The notes under the pieces: model-generated
What the model was told of the DNA's origin: nothing
Seen by the model: only the letters and a program-made list of their open reading frames with translations
Databases searched by the model: none
Assembly: GCA_937995825.1 (NCBI GenBank)
Contig: CALKJO010000002.1
Span: 372,001-436,000, forward strand
Length of the DNA stretch: 64,000 nucleotides
Direction: 5' to 3'
DNA from: an uncultured Anaerolineae bacterium
GTDB lineage: Bacteria; Chloroflexota; Anaerolineae; Aggregatilineales; Phototrophicaceae
Shown: piece after piece, positions 26,033 through 34,674 of the stretch
Layout: every line of letters starts with the position of its first letter
How positions within the stretch are numbered: position 1 is the stretch's first letter
Program-made: the position numbers and the translations under genes

Positions 26033-28459
26033 ATGAGCCGTATCGCTGAACTGTTCCGAACCATGCCCTATGGACCCGCCCCTGAAGCCGCCGACGCCGC
26101 GCGCGCCTGGCTTGCCGATCACGGCGGGCGCTTCGGCTTGTTCATCGACAATGCCTGGGTCGAGCCGTCCGGCGGGGCGTATCTGCCGACGTACAATCCA
26201 GCAGCGGGCGACAAGCTCGCCGAGTTCGCCGATGGCACGCCCGCTGACGTGGACGCGGCGGTGAAAGCGGCGCGGCAGGCTTTCGAGACCTGGAGCCGGA
26301 CGCCGGGGCATGTCCGCGCGCGGCATCTGTACGCGCTCGCCCGCGCTGTGCAGCGCCATGCGCGGCTGTTCGCCGTGCTGGAGTCGCTGGACAATGGCAA
26401 GAGCATCCGCGAGACGCGCGATCTGGATATTCCGCTGGTGGCGCGCCACTTCTACTATCACGCGGGCTGGGCGCAGCTTGCCGATACCGAACTGCGCGAT
26501 TATCAGCCGGTCGGCGTGGTCGGGCAGATCATCCCCTGGAATTTCCCGCTGCTGATGCTGGCATGGAAGATCGCGCCTGCCATCGCGATGGGCAACACGG
26601 TTGTGATCAAGCCCGCGCCGTATACGCCGCTGACGGCGCTGCTGTTTGGCGAGATCGCGGCGGAAGTCGGCTTGCCGCCCGGCGTGGTCAACGTGGTGAC
26701 GGGCGGCGATGAGACGGGCGCGGCGATCACAGCGCACCCCGACATCGACAAGATCGCTTTCACCGGCTCGACCCACGTCGGGCGCATCATCCGCCGCGTC
26801 ACCGCCGGCACGGGCAAGCGCTTGTCGCTGGAACTGGGCGGCAAATCGCCGTTCATCGTGTTTGACGACGCCGATCAGGACGCCGCGATTGAGGGCTTGG
26901 TCGATGCCATCTGGTTCAATCAGGGGCAGGTCTGCTGCGCGGGATCGCGCGTGCTGGTGCAGGAGAACATCGCAGAGAAGTTTTTGGAAAATGTGCGCGC
27001 CCGCATGAGCAAGCTGCGCATCGGCGACTCGCTGGATAAAAGCATCGACATGGGCGCGGTCGTCGATCCCGTCCAGCGTGCGACCATCGACGGCTGGGTG
27101 CAGCGCGGAGTCGCTGAGGGCGCGTCGCTGTTCCAGCCTGACTTGGCGCTGCCCGCTGCCGGCTGCTGGTATCCGCCGACGCTGCTGACCAATGTGCAGA
27201 CGGCTTCGGCGGTCGCGCAGGAGGAGATTTTCGGACCCGTCGCCGTCGCCATGACCTTCCGCACGCCCAAAGAGGCGGTCGCGCTGGCAAACAACACGCG
27301 CTACGGTCTGGCGGCGTCGGTCTGGACGGAGAATGTCAATCTCGCGCTCGACGTGGCGCGCAAAGTCAAAGCGGGTTCAGTCTGGGTCAACTGCACCAAC
27401 CTGTTCGACGCGGCGGCGGGTTTCGGCGGCTACCGCGAGTCGGGCTATGGACGCGAAGGCGGCGAAGCGGGCATCTACGAATATCTGCGTCCGAAGTGGG
27501 CGGCGCGCCCGCGCCCGACGCCGCCGGCTGAGCCGAACGTCAGCGCGTGGGCGGCGCATGTGCCGGCGCGCCCCAAGCCGCTCAACGGCGGGACGAACAG
27601 GGCGCATCTGCCGCTGGTGGATCGCACGGCGAAGCTCTATATCGGTGGCAAACAGGCGCGCTCCGACGGCAGTTACTCGCGCGCGGTGCTGAGTCCGTCC
27701 GGCGCAGAGGTCGGGCAGGTGGCGGATGGCAACCGCAAGGACATCCGCGATGCCGTCGAAGCCGCTCACGCCGCGTCCGGCTGGGGCGATCGGGGCGGAC
27801 ATCAGCGCGCCCAAATTCTTTACTACATCGCCGAAAATCTCGCCGCCCGCGCCGACGAATTCGCCCGACGCCTGATCGACGCAGCGGAATACAGCCCGGT
27901 TGACGCCGCGCGCGAAGTGATGGCGGCGGTAGATCGGCTGTTCACCTTCGCCGCATGGTGCGACAAATACGGCGGGACGGTGGCGGAGACGACTCTGCGC
28001 GGAGTCGTCATCGGGCTGAACGAACCGATCGGCGTGATCGGCATCGCCTGCCCGGACGACGCGCCGCTGCTGGCGTTCGTCTCGCTAGTGGGGCTGGCGA
28101 TCAGCCGAGGCAATACAGTGGTGGCGATCCCATCGGAGCGCTGCCCGCTGCTCGCGACCGACTTCTATCAGGTGCTGGACACGTCGGACGTGCCGGGCGG
28201 CGTGATCAATATCGTGACCGGCAGCCGCGATCACCTGACGCGCACGCTGGCGGAACACGACGCTGTAGACGCGCTCTGGTATTTCGGATCGGCGGAAGGG
28301 GCGTATTACGTCGAGCATCTGTCGGCATCCAACATGAAGCGGACGTGGACGGATTACGGCGCGGGGATCGACTGGTATGACGCGGTTCACTGCGCGTCCG
28401 GTCACGCGCTGCGCGAAGCCGTGCAGGTCAAGCACATCTGGATTCCCAGCGGGGAATGA
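26033..28459 (+). CDS. ALDH16-type double-domain aldehyde dehydrogenase
   Basis: An 808-residue protein made of two aldehyde dehydrogenase domains. Domain 1 (about 35-490) is complete: IIPWNFPLLM, FTGSTHVGR, the general-base Glu in LELGGKSP and the nucleophile Cys in NQGQVCCAGSR. Domain 2 (about 530-808) starts like an ALDH (LYIGGKQARSDGSYSRAVL) and keeps GVIGIACPDDAPL and NTVVAIPSE, but has no catalytic Cys and is shortened. This is the architecture of bacterial ALDH16, in which the second domain is structural. It should oxidise an aldehyde with NAD(P)+; the substrate is unknown. No deoC-like or alcohol dehydrogenase gene is adjacent. Confidence 0.92.
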   Translation: MSRIAELFRTMPYGPAPEAADAARAWLADHGGRFGLFIDNAWVEPSGGAYLPTYNPAAGDKLAEFADGTPADVDAAVKAARQAFETWSRTPGHVRARHLYALARAVQRHARLFAVLESLDNGKSIRETRDLDIPLVARHFYYHAGWAQLADTELRDYQPVGVVGQIIPWNFPLLMLAWKIAPAIAMGNTVVIKPAPYTPLTALLFGEIAAEVGLPPGVVNVVTGGDETGAAITAHPDIDKIAFTGSTHVGRIIRRVTAGTGKRLSLELGGKSPFIVFDDADQDAAIEGLVDAIWFNQGQVCCAGSRVLVQENIAEKFLENVRARMSKLRIGDSLDKSIDMGAVVDPVQRATIDGWVQRGVAEGASLFQPDLALPAAGCWYPPTLLTNVQTASAVAQEEIFGPVAVAMTFRTPKEAVALANNTRYGLAASVWTENVNLALDVARKVKAGSVWVNCTNLFDAAAGFGGYRESGYGREGGEAGIYEYLRPKWAARPRPTPPAEPNVSAWAAHVPARPKPLNGGTNRAHLPLVDRTAKLYIGGKQARSDGSYSRAVLSPSGAEVGQVADGNRKDIRDAVEAAHAASGWGDRGGHQRAQILYYIAENLAARADEFARRLIDAAEYSPVDAAREVMAAVDRLFTFAAWCDKYGGTVAETTLRGVVIGLNEPIGVIGIACPDDAPLLAFVSLVGLAISRGNTVVAIPSERCPLLATDFYQVLDTSDVPGGVINIVTGSRDHLTRTLAEHDAVDALWYFGSAEGAYYVEHLSASNMKRTWTDYGAGIDWYDAVHCASGHALREAVQVKHIWIPSGE

Positions 28460-28565
28460 GGGGAAGCAGCAGGATGTCCCTCTATGAAATAACCGAGCGG
28501 CTCCTGATGCGCCGCGGATGTTCGCATGACCTCACTCAGCATCTACAGCCAGCTTGGGCGCGGCG

Positions 28566-29504
28566 ATGCTCTGGACGTGGATCGGCTGGACGCTGCGTGG
28601 CACGCTGATCGCGTGTGCGCTGACCGGCGGGCTGATCTTCGCGTCGATGCGGCTGCCCGGATCGCTGCTGGCGCTCAACGAACTGGTCGATGAGACCGGG
28701 CGGCTGCGCGCCATCTTCATCCTCGACGCGGCGCGCCCCGGCTTGGGCATCTGGGAATGGACGCGCCACGTCCCGCAGCCGACTTACTACCATCAGGCGA
28801 ATCTAACCCGCGACGGGCGGCGGCTGGTCTATCTGGCGCGGATCGGCGGCGTCGGCGTGCTGCACACGCTGGACGTGACTAGCCCCACCACCGACGGACG
28901 GCGCGCTGTCCCGCTGCAAGCCGACGATCAGGACAGCGTCAAACTCAATCCGGTCTGGTCGCCGGACGGGTCGCAGATCGCCTTTTCCGCCGCCCGTGCT
29001 GACGGCGTTGACTTGTACATCGTCGATGCGCGCACAGGGCAGGAACGCCAGGTCACCTTTTCGACCCAGCCGGAGAATCACCCCGCCTGGTCGCCGGACG
29101 GGCGCTTTCTCGCCTATGCCGGCTGGCAGCCGGAGAGCATCGAGATCATGATCGTCTCAGCCGACGGCGGCGCGCCGCGCCGATTGACTCACAATACCAG
29201 CATCGAGTCGCGCCCCGCCTGGTCGCCGGACGGATGCTGCATCGCCTATGAGTCGAACGCCGCCGTGCCATCGAGCGCCGACATCTACATTGTCGAGGTC
29301 GAAACGGGCAAGTCGCGCCGGCTGACTCCGGCGCTGTGGCGCGCCAGCCAGCCGGTCTGGACGGCGGATGGCGGGCGAGTCGCATTTCTGGCGGTCATCG
29401 ATGGGGTGACGCATCTCGGCACGGTCGATCTGGCGGGACATGTCGAGCTGATCAAAACCACCCGCACCGACGCGCTCTGGGCATTGGACCTGCCCGTCCG
29501 TTGA
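28566..29504 (+). CDS. Membrane-anchored PD40/TolB-like beta-propeller protein
   Basis: A 312-residue protein with an N-terminal membrane helix (about residues 7-27) and propeller repeats VWSPDGSQIAF, AWSPDGRFLAY, AWSPDGCCIAY and VWTADGGRVAF. Like TolB-type domains it is probably extracytoplasmic and binds protein or ligand. The anchor segment and repeats differ from the three tandem propellers at 5506-8976, so it is not a recent copy. ATG 28566 is preferred over an upstream TTG at 28554; the ribosome site is weak for both. The promoter of the next gene begins on its stop codon. Confidence 0.8.
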   Translation: MLWTWIGWTLRGTLIACALTGGLIFASMRLPGSLLALNELVDETGRLRAIFILDAARPGLGIWEWTRHVPQPTYYHQANLTRDGRRLVYLARIGGVGVLHTLDVTSPTTDGRRAVPLQADDQDSVKLNPVWSPDGSQIAFSAARADGVDLYIVDARTGQERQVTFSTQPENHPAWSPDGRFLAYAGWQPESIEIMIVSADGGAPRRLTHNTSIESRPAWSPDGCCIAYESNAAVPSSADIYIVEVETGKSRRLTPALWRASQPVWTADGGRVAFLAVIDGVTHLGTVDLAGHVELIKTTRTDALWALDLPVR

Positions 29505-29529
29505 CAGCCGCGCGCCAGACTGCGACAAT
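29501..29529 (+). promoter_or_regulatory. Promoter of the MalY/PatB aminotransferase gene
   Basis: A consensus TTGACA (29501-29506), whose TGA is also the stop of the upstream gene, is followed after exactly 17 bases by GACAAT (29524-29529). The leader then carries a GCCCGCC/GGCGGGC hairpin at 29543-29565, and AGGA lies about eight bases before ATG 29591. Confidence 0.65.
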
Positions 29530-29590
29530 CGAGCCATCCTCTGCCCGCCCGTTCGTGAGGCGGGCGCGCTGTTGCATCAGGATAAAGTTC

Positions 29591-30769
29591 ATGACGCCTT
29601 TCGATTTCGACGCGCTCATCGAGCGCCGCCAAACCCATTCGACCAAATGGAGCCATCCCGATCCGGACATGATCCCGATGTGGATCGCCGATATGGACTT
29701 CGCCGTCGCGCCCGCCATTCAGGCGGCGCTGCGCGCGCGGATGGAGCATCCCATCTTCGGTTATCAGTTCGATCTGCCTTCCATGCGCGATCTGCTGGTC
29801 GAGCGCCTGTCAAGCCGGCATGGGATTGCGGCAAAGCCGAACCATCTGATCTTCTCGCCCGGTCTGGTCATGGCGCTGCACACGGCGGCGCGCGCAGTGG
29901 GCGAGCCGGGGACGGGCGTGGTCACCTTCACGCCGGTCTACCCGCCTTTCCTGACTGCGCCCGGCACGGCGGATAAATCCCTCATCACCGTCCCGCTCGC
30001 CAGCCGCAGTCAGGACGGCATCCTGCATTACACCATCGACTTCGACGCGCTCGAACACGCGCTCGACCATGCCGACGCCCCCCCGCGCCTGTTCATGCTC
30101 TGCAACCCGCATAATCCGGTCGGGCGCGCCTTCACCCGCCCCGAACTCGAACAGCTGGCGGAGATCGCCCTGCGCTATGACCTGATCGTCTGTTCGGATG
30201 AGATTCACGCTGATCTGACCATGCCCGACGGCGTCCATACATCGTTTGCATCGCTCTCGCCGGAGATCGCCGACCGCACGATCACGCTGATGGCTCCCAG
30301 CAAGGCGTTCAATATCCCTGGACTCGGCATGGGCTTCGCTGTGATCCGCAGCCCAACGCTGCGCACTCGATACAAGCAGTTGAGCGAGTCGGCGGGCGCG
30401 TTTGTGACCGTGTTCGGCTTCGAAGGCGCGCACGCCGCCTATACGCAGGGGGGCGCGTGGCTGGAGGCGCTGCGCGTTTATCTGGGGGCAAACCGAGACA
30501 CCCTGACCGCCTACGTCCGCGACAACATGCCGCAGATCGCGCTCACCCGCCCGGAGGCGACCTATCTGGCTTGGCTCGACTGCCGGCATCTGGGCATCGA
30601 AGGCAATCCGTCCCGTTTTTTCATGGAGAAAGCCAAGGTCTGGCTCAATGACGGCGCGGTCTTCGGCGGCGGCGGTAAGGGCTTCGTCCGTCTCAATTAT
30701 GGCTGTCCGCGGGCGCGCCTGCTGGAGGCGCTGGATCGGATGTGTCATGCGCTGAACACACACACCTAA
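29591..30769 (+). CDS. PLP-dependent aminotransferase/C-S lyase, MalY/PatB family
   Basis: A 392-residue class I/II PLP enzyme. Family signatures: N-terminal RRQTHSTKW and IPMWIADMDF (typical of PatB/MalY), the substrate/cofactor loop LCNPHNPVGR, SDEIHADL with the PLP-binding Asp, and the Schiff-base Lys in APSKAFNIPGL (K238). Members are cystathionine beta-lyase-like, cleaving C-S bonds of L-cystathionine or related amino acids to pyruvate, ammonia and a thiol; some double as regulators. It has its own promoter upstream and a strong terminator downstream, so it is a single-gene unit. Confidence 0.9.
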   Translation: MTPFDFDALIERRQTHSTKWSHPDPDMIPMWIADMDFAVAPAIQAALRARMEHPIFGYQFDLPSMRDLLVERLSSRHGIAAKPNHLIFSPGLVMALHTAARAVGEPGTGVVTFTPVYPPFLTAPGTADKSLITVPLASRSQDGILHYTIDFDALEHALDHADAPPRLFMLCNPHNPVGRAFTRPELEQLAEIALRYDLIVCSDEIHADLTMPDGVHTSFASLSPEIADRTITLMAPSKAFNIPGLGMGFAVIRSPTLRTRYKQLSESAGAFVTVFGFEGAHAAYTQGGAWLEALRVYLGANRDTLTAYVRDNMPQIALTRPEATYLAWLDCRHLGIEGNPSRFFMEKAKVWLNDGAVFGGGGKGFVRLNYGCPRARLLEALDRMCHALNTHT

Positions 30770-30794
30770 AGCGCCAGCTCACGGACGGACGCCG

Positions 30795-30825
30795 GCGGCT
30801 CACTCGGGTGAGCCGCTGTTTTTTT
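30795..30825 (+). terminator. Intrinsic terminator of the MalY/PatB gene
   Basis: GCGGCTCAC (30795-30803), loop TCGG and GTGAGCCGC (30808-30816) form a perfect 9-bp stem followed by TGTTTTTTT. This is the clearest terminator in the window. Confidence 0.92.
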
Positions 30826-30901
30826 ATCCCAACCTGAAAGCGGCGTAAATATCCCTAATTAATCCAAAAATTACATTTTCAATATTACAAATGAAATAAA
30901 C

Positions 30902-31251
30902 CTGTTCAAAACCTGTTCAAAACTCGGGCGTGATCTGTTCAAAACTCTGCCCTAACCTGTTCAAAACTTCGCCCCCCCTGTTCAAAACCTGTTCAAAACT
31001 TGCCCCGATCTGTTCAAAACTTCCGCTTTACAGCCCCGAATCGCGCCCAGTCAAGGCGCAGCCTGTTCAAACTGTTCAAAACTACCCCGAGTTTTGAACA
31101 GGGGGGTGTTCAAAACTTTTCTTAACAAAAAATGCGTTATCCCCGGAATTACCCAAACCAAATCGCCCACATTGCGTTATTTTTGGGTTAAATTTGGGTT
31201 AAGTTGGATTTATGGGATTCTGAGGGAAAAAGTTTTGAACAGTTTGAACAG
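30902..31251. repeat. Cluster of CTGTTCAAAAC repeats in an AT-rich intergenic region
   Basis: The 659-base gap 30770-31428 holds no convincing gene. Within it CTGTTCAAAAC or a one-base variant occurs at 30902, 30913, 30935, 30957, 30978, 30989, 31010, 31063 (one A fewer), 31072 and 31107 (first base G), and inverted at 31091, 31232 and 31242 (one T fewer). Spacing is irregular: 11 bases for back-to-back copies, otherwise about 21-22 in the first part. The gap is far more AT-rich than the surrounding genes. It also contains two tandem GGGTTAA-type stretches (31174-31201) and a CTA microsatellite (31254-31267). Iteron-like protein-binding sites or a decayed mobile element are both possible. Confidence 0.85.
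31073..31117. repeat. Two overlapping, mutually exclusive perfect hairpins
   Basis: TGTTCAAAACT (31073-31083), AGTTTTGAACA (31090-31100) and TGTTCAAAACT (31107-31117) stand in a row. The middle arm can pair perfectly (11 bp) with the left arm over loop ACCCCG or with the right arm over loop GGGGGG, but not with both. In single-stranded form the C-rich and G-rich loops could also pair with each other. Confidence 0.8.
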
Positions 31252-31428
31252 CCCTACTACTACTACTAGTAATCAACCGGGCAAAGCTATCTGACGACAT
31301 CTGAAAATACGCCGCAGGGGGACAGCATTTTTTGACCTGCCGCCCCTGCCTTGAATAGCAAGCTTGTTGTTGTGGTGCTACACTTGTGAATTATGTGAAG
31401 CCCACCGACCGCCAATGAGTGAAAATCC

Positions 31429-32721
31429 ATGACTGCGCCAGATCGACCGGAACCGCTGGACATCAATAACCGTAAGATCGCTGAGCTTGAGCGCAAAGTC
31501 GCCATCTTATCGCGGTTGGCGGAGACGAGCGCCGTGCTGAACTCGACCATGCGCCTCAAGCCGCTGCTCGGCTCGATCATGGATACAGCAGCGGAGATCG
31601 TGGACGCCGAAGCCGCGTCGGTGCTGCTCTGGGATTACAAAAAGCAGGAGCTGGTCTTCGCAGCGACGACCACCAGCGACACCTACGGTCAGGAGCTGAT
31701 CGGTAAGCAGGTTCCGCTGGAAGGCAGCATTGCCGGTCGAGTCATGCGCGAAAACCAGATCGTTGCCATCGATCACGTGCATGACACCATCGGGCATTAT
31801 TCGAAAATCGACGAACAAACCTTGTTTCAGACGCGCTCCGTGCTGGGCGTGCCGATGCGGTCGCGCAATCGCATCATCGGCGTGCTGGAAGCGGTCAACA
31901 AGCGCCGCGCCGTCTGGACAAAAGATGACAGCTACTACCTGTCGGTCTTAGCGGCGCAGGCAGCGGTCGCCATCGAAGGGGCGCAATTGATCACGCAGCT
32001 TCAGCTCGCCAACGAAGAACTGAGCCAGCTCGACAAGCTCAAGAGCAGCTTCATCGCCATCGCCTCGCACGAACTGCGCACGCCATTGGGAGTCATCCTG
32101 GGCTATGCCAGCTTCTTGCAGGATACCCTAGACCCGCAGGTGCGCGAACACGCCTCCAAGATGGTCAACGGCGCAATGCAGCTTCGCCGCATCATCGAAG
32201 ACCTGACCAATCTGCGTTACATGGAACAAAGCCAGCTTGAGCTGAACCTGGAGGAGGTGCCGCTGGCGGACGTGCTGCGCGAAGTGGGGGCTGAGCTGCA
32301 GTCGCTGGCAGAGGCGAAGCGCCATGAGCTGATGATCGCGCTGCCCCCGCCTGCGCTGCGCGTCCGCGTGGATCGCCTCCGCATCGGCATGGTGATCAGC
32401 AACGTGCTGAACAACGCCATCCGCTTCACGCCCGACGGCGGCAAAATCAACGTGCGCGTTGAGCAGAAGCTGCGCGAAGTCTGGATCATAGTATCGGATA
32501 CCGGCATCGGGCTGGCGAAAGACCAGCTTGAGCGGATTTTTGAGCGCTTTTACCAGATCGAAGACCACATGACGCGCGTCAATGGCGGCTTGGGCATCGG
32601 TCTGAGCATCGCGCGCGCGCTGGTTGAGGCGCACGGCGGGCGGCTGTGGGCGAGCAGCCCCGGCCTCAATCAGGGCGCCACCTTCATCATTGCCATCCCG
32701 ACCGCGCCCTCTAAAATATAG
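31429..32721 (+). CDS. Cytoplasmic sensor histidine kinase with GAF domain
   Basis: A 430-residue kinase without membrane helices. Residues about 25-190 form a GAF domain (RLAETSAVLNSTMRLKPLL start, GSIAGRVMRENQI, RSVLGVPMRSRNRIIGVLEAVN). HisKA follows with H214 in IASHELRTPLG, then HATPase with N-box NVLNNAIRFTPDGG, G1 DTGIGL and GGLGIGLSIA. It should sense a small molecule or redox state through GAF. No regulator gene is adjacent. It is the first gene downstream of the repeat cluster. Confidence 0.92.
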   Translation: MTAPDRPEPLDINNRKIAELERKVAILSRLAETSAVLNSTMRLKPLLGSIMDTAAEIVDAEAASVLLWDYKKQELVFAATTTSDTYGQELIGKQVPLEGSIAGRVMRENQIVAIDHVHDTIGHYSKIDEQTLFQTRSVLGVPMRSRNRIIGVLEAVNKRRAVWTKDDSYYLSVLAAQAAVAIEGAQLITQLQLANEELSQLDKLKSSFIAIASHELRTPLGVILGYASFLQDTLDPQVREHASKMVNGAMQLRRIIEDLTNLRYMEQSQLELNLEEVPLADVLREVGAELQSLAEAKRHELMIALPPPALRVRVDRLRIGMVISNVLNNAIRFTPDGGKINVRVEQKLREVWIIVSDTGIGLAKDQLERIFERFYQIEDHMTRVNGGLGIGLSIARALVEAHGGRLWASSPGLNQGATFIIAIPTAPSKI

Positions 32722-32735
32722 TCTATAAGTTCGGG

Positions 32736-32765
32736 TTGGTCTGACCACCCCGATACGGGTATAAA
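32736..32765 (+). promoter_or_regulatory. Possible promoter of the UPF0173 hydrolase gene
   Basis: TTGGTC (32736-32741) and TATAAA (32760-32765) are 18 bases apart, 41 bases upstream of ATG 32807. AAAGGAG (32789-32795) serves as ribosome site. Confidence 0.45.
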
Positions 32766-32806
32766 AGAGAGTGACGCGCTGAAGCGCAAAGGAGCGCAGA
32801 AAAACC

Positions 32807-33502
32807 ATGTCGATGAAGATCACCTGGCTGGGACATTCCGCTTTCACTGTCGATCTGGATGGACACACGCTGCTGTTCGATCCCTTCCTGACCGGCAATC
32901 CGCTGGCAGCGCGCTCAGCGGACGAGATTCAAACTGAGCTGATCCTGCTCTCACACGCACACGGCGATCATCTGGGCGACACACTCCCGATTGCCCAGCG
33001 GACGGGCGCGCCTGTCGTCTGCAATGCAGACATGGCGGTTTGGCTGCAAAAGCACGGCGCGCCGACGGTGCATGGGCAGAACAGCGGCGGCGGCGCGGAT
33101 TACGGCTGGTGTCATGTCAAGCAGACTGTCGCCCACCACAGCTCGATGTTCCCGGATGGCAGCTACGGCGGAAACCCCAATGGCTTCGTCGTGACCGGCA
33201 AGACGAGCAAAATGCGCCTGTACTACGCTGGCGACACAGCGCTCTTCTCCGATATGAGGCTGATCGGTGAGGAGCGAATCGATGTCGCCTTTCTGCCGAT
33301 TGGCGATCACTTCACAATGGGTCCCAGCGACGCGGTCAAGGCGCTTAAACTGATCAACCCGCGCTATGTCGTCCCGATGCACTATAACACCTTCGATCTG
33401 ATCGCGGTCAATGTAGCGGGCTGGGCGAATCGGGTCAGCGCAGAGACCAACGCCGCGCCCATTGTCATTGATCCGGGCGGTTCTTTCAACGTGACCGGTT
33501 AA
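32807..33502 (+). CDS. UPF0173 metal-dependent hydrolase (metallo-beta-lactamase fold)
   Basis: A 231-residue MBL-fold protein close to UPF0173 in length. Metal ligands are visible in HAHGDHLGD (the HxHxDH motif, about residues 49-54), the Asp in YYAGDTALFSD and the C-terminal His in VVPMHYNTF. KITWLGHSAF at the N-terminus is the usual family start. It probably hydrolyses an ester or phosphoester with two metal ions; the substrate is not established for the family. A strong AAAGGAG site precedes ATG 32807. Confidence 0.92.
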   Translation: MSMKITWLGHSAFTVDLDGHTLLFDPFLTGNPLAARSADEIQTELILLSHAHGDHLGDTLPIAQRTGAPVVCNADMAVWLQKHGAPTVHGQNSGGGADYGWCHVKQTVAHHSSMFPDGSYGGNPNGFVVTGKTSKMRLYYAGDTALFSDMRLIGEERIDVAFLPIGDHFTMGPSDAVKALKLINPRYVVPMHYNTFDLIAVNVAGWANRVSAETNAAPIVIDPGGSFNVTG

Positions 33503-33518
33503 AAGGAGATTTTTTTTG

Positions 33519-34610
33519 ATGCAGCGACGAACTTTTTTGATGCCAGCAGCGGCGCTTGCCGCCTTAGTGGCGCTGTTGGCAGCGCTGGCAGTGGGGACGT
33601 TCAGTGCCAGTGCGCAGATCGGCTTCTGGGCGGTCACGTTCTTCAACAGCACTGACCTGAGCGGTCCCCAGGTTGCGACCACCACCATTCAGGGGACGAC
33701 GCTCAATCTCGATTACGGCACGAATGCGCCCGTCGCAGGAGTCAACCCGGATGGCTGGTCAGCGCGCTTCATCCAGCAGATTTTCTTCAATCAGGGGACG
33801 TATGAATTCGTCGTCGCGTCCGATGACGGCGTGCGCGTCTTTATCAACAACCAGTTGGTGCTGGATCGCTTCGTCGGGCGCGTACTGACGACCGACCGGT
33901 TTCAGCAGTCCTTCGCCGCTGGGACCTACACCGTCGTGATCGAGTATTTCGACGCGATTGACCTGGCGATCTTGCAGTTCCAGTTCTTCCAGATCAGCGC
34001 CGGCGTGACGCCGGGTGTCGGCTTTGCCACCGTCACCCCTTTCGGGACGCCTGCACCAACAGAGGGTCCGTCCCCGACTCCGCCGCCCCCAACACGGACG
34101 CCGCTGCCGCCGATCCCGCCGGGCGCGCTGACTGGCACGGTCGTCCGCGCGCAGGTCTTGCTCGTGCGCAACGCGCCGTTTTTGGGCGCGCCGGTGATCG
34201 GGCGCGTCCTGCGCGGACAGACCTATCAGGTGGTCGGGCGCGATCAGGATGCGCGCTGGTTTTTGATCCAGCTCAGCGAAGGTCAGGGCTGGGTCTGGGG
34301 CTTCTACCTCAACGTCAACGGCAATGAATTCAACGCGCCGGTCGCGAGTCCGTATATCACGGCGGGCAATCCCGCCGCGCTGACGGGCGTCGTCGCCCAG
34401 ACCAACGCCGTCATGCGCCTGCGCGCCGCGCCGCTGGTTGGATCGGAACAGATCGGGCGCGTCCCCTGGGGCGACATCGTGCCGGTCATCGGGCGCAGCG
34501 CCGACGGCGGCTGGGTGCAGGTGGTCTTCCGCGGCACAGTCGGTTGGCTGGCGGTCAACTTCATCACCTTCGTCGAGGGCGATGTCAACACCCTCCCGGT
34601 GACAGGGTAA
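33519..34610 (+). CDS. Exported PA14 and tandem SH3-like domain protein
   Basis: A 363-residue secreted protein: signal sequence (RRTFLMPAAALAALVALLAAL, cleavage near SASAQ), a PA14 domain (about residues 28-155: WSARFIQQIFFNQGTYEFVVASDDGVRVFIN), a Pro/Thr linker, and two SH3-like domains (about 205-270 and 288-350: LLVRNAPFLGAPVIGRV and MRLRAAPLVGSEQIGRV). PA14 usually binds glycans and SH3b binds wall peptides, so this is probably a surface or wall-binding protein. AAAAGGAGAT at 33501-33510 fixes the start at ATG 33519 rather than the overlapping TTG. It follows the UPF0173 gene by 16 bases. Confidence 0.85.
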   Translation: MQRRTFLMPAAALAALVALLAALAVGTFSASAQIGFWAVTFFNSTDLSGPQVATTTIQGTTLNLDYGTNAPVAGVNPDGWSARFIQQIFFNQGTYEFVVASDDGVRVFINNQLVLDRFVGRVLTTDRFQQSFAAGTYTVVIEYFDAIDLAILQFQFFQISAGVTPGVGFATVTPFGTPAPTEGPSPTPPPPTRTPLPPIPPGALTGTVVRAQVLLVRNAPFLGAPVIGRVLRGQTYQVVGRDQDARWFLIQLSEGQGWVWGFYLNVNGNEFNAPVASPYITAGNPAALTGVVAQTNAVMRLRAAPLVGSEQIGRVPWGDIVPVIGRSADGGWVQVVFRGTVGWLAVNFITFVEGDVNTLPVTG

Positions 34611-34643
34611 ACGAGCTGAGTCAAAAGTCGAAAGTGAGGAGGG

Positions 34644-34660
34644 GAAGAAAGCCTTTCTTC
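34644..34660. terminator. Hairpin between convergent genes
   Basis: GAAGAAA (34644-34650), loop GCC and TTTCTTC (34654-34660) form a 7-bp stem that extends imperfectly outward through GTGAGGAG and CTCATCAC. There is no T run, so termination is assumed from its position between the stops at 34610 and 34675. Confidence 0.45.
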
Positions 34661-34674
34661 CTCATCACCTTCAA

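Noticed and set aside
28474-28605. Short frame starting MSLYEITERLL after the ALDH gene
   Set aside because: It overlaps the anchor of the propeller gene, turns into Arg/Ser/Cys-rich out-of-frame sequence, and has no spaced ribosome site.
31134-31142. DnaA box at the TTATCCCCG-like string
   Set aside because: It deviates from TTATNCACA at several positions and stands alone.
30902-31251. CRISPR array
   Set aside because: The repeated unit is only about 11 bases, spacing is irregular, there are inverted copies, and no cas gene is present. The Fe-S nuclease at 2392 is in a repair operon, not near this site.
31094-31294. A 66-codon open frame inside the repeat region
   Set aside because: It starts at a TTG within a repeat, has no ribosome site, and its composition follows the AT-rich repeats rather than the gene style of the window.
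30770-31428. Insertion sequence or integrated element
   Set aside because: No transposase or integrase frame, no terminal inverted repeats bounding the AT-rich stretch, and no target-site duplication could be recognised.
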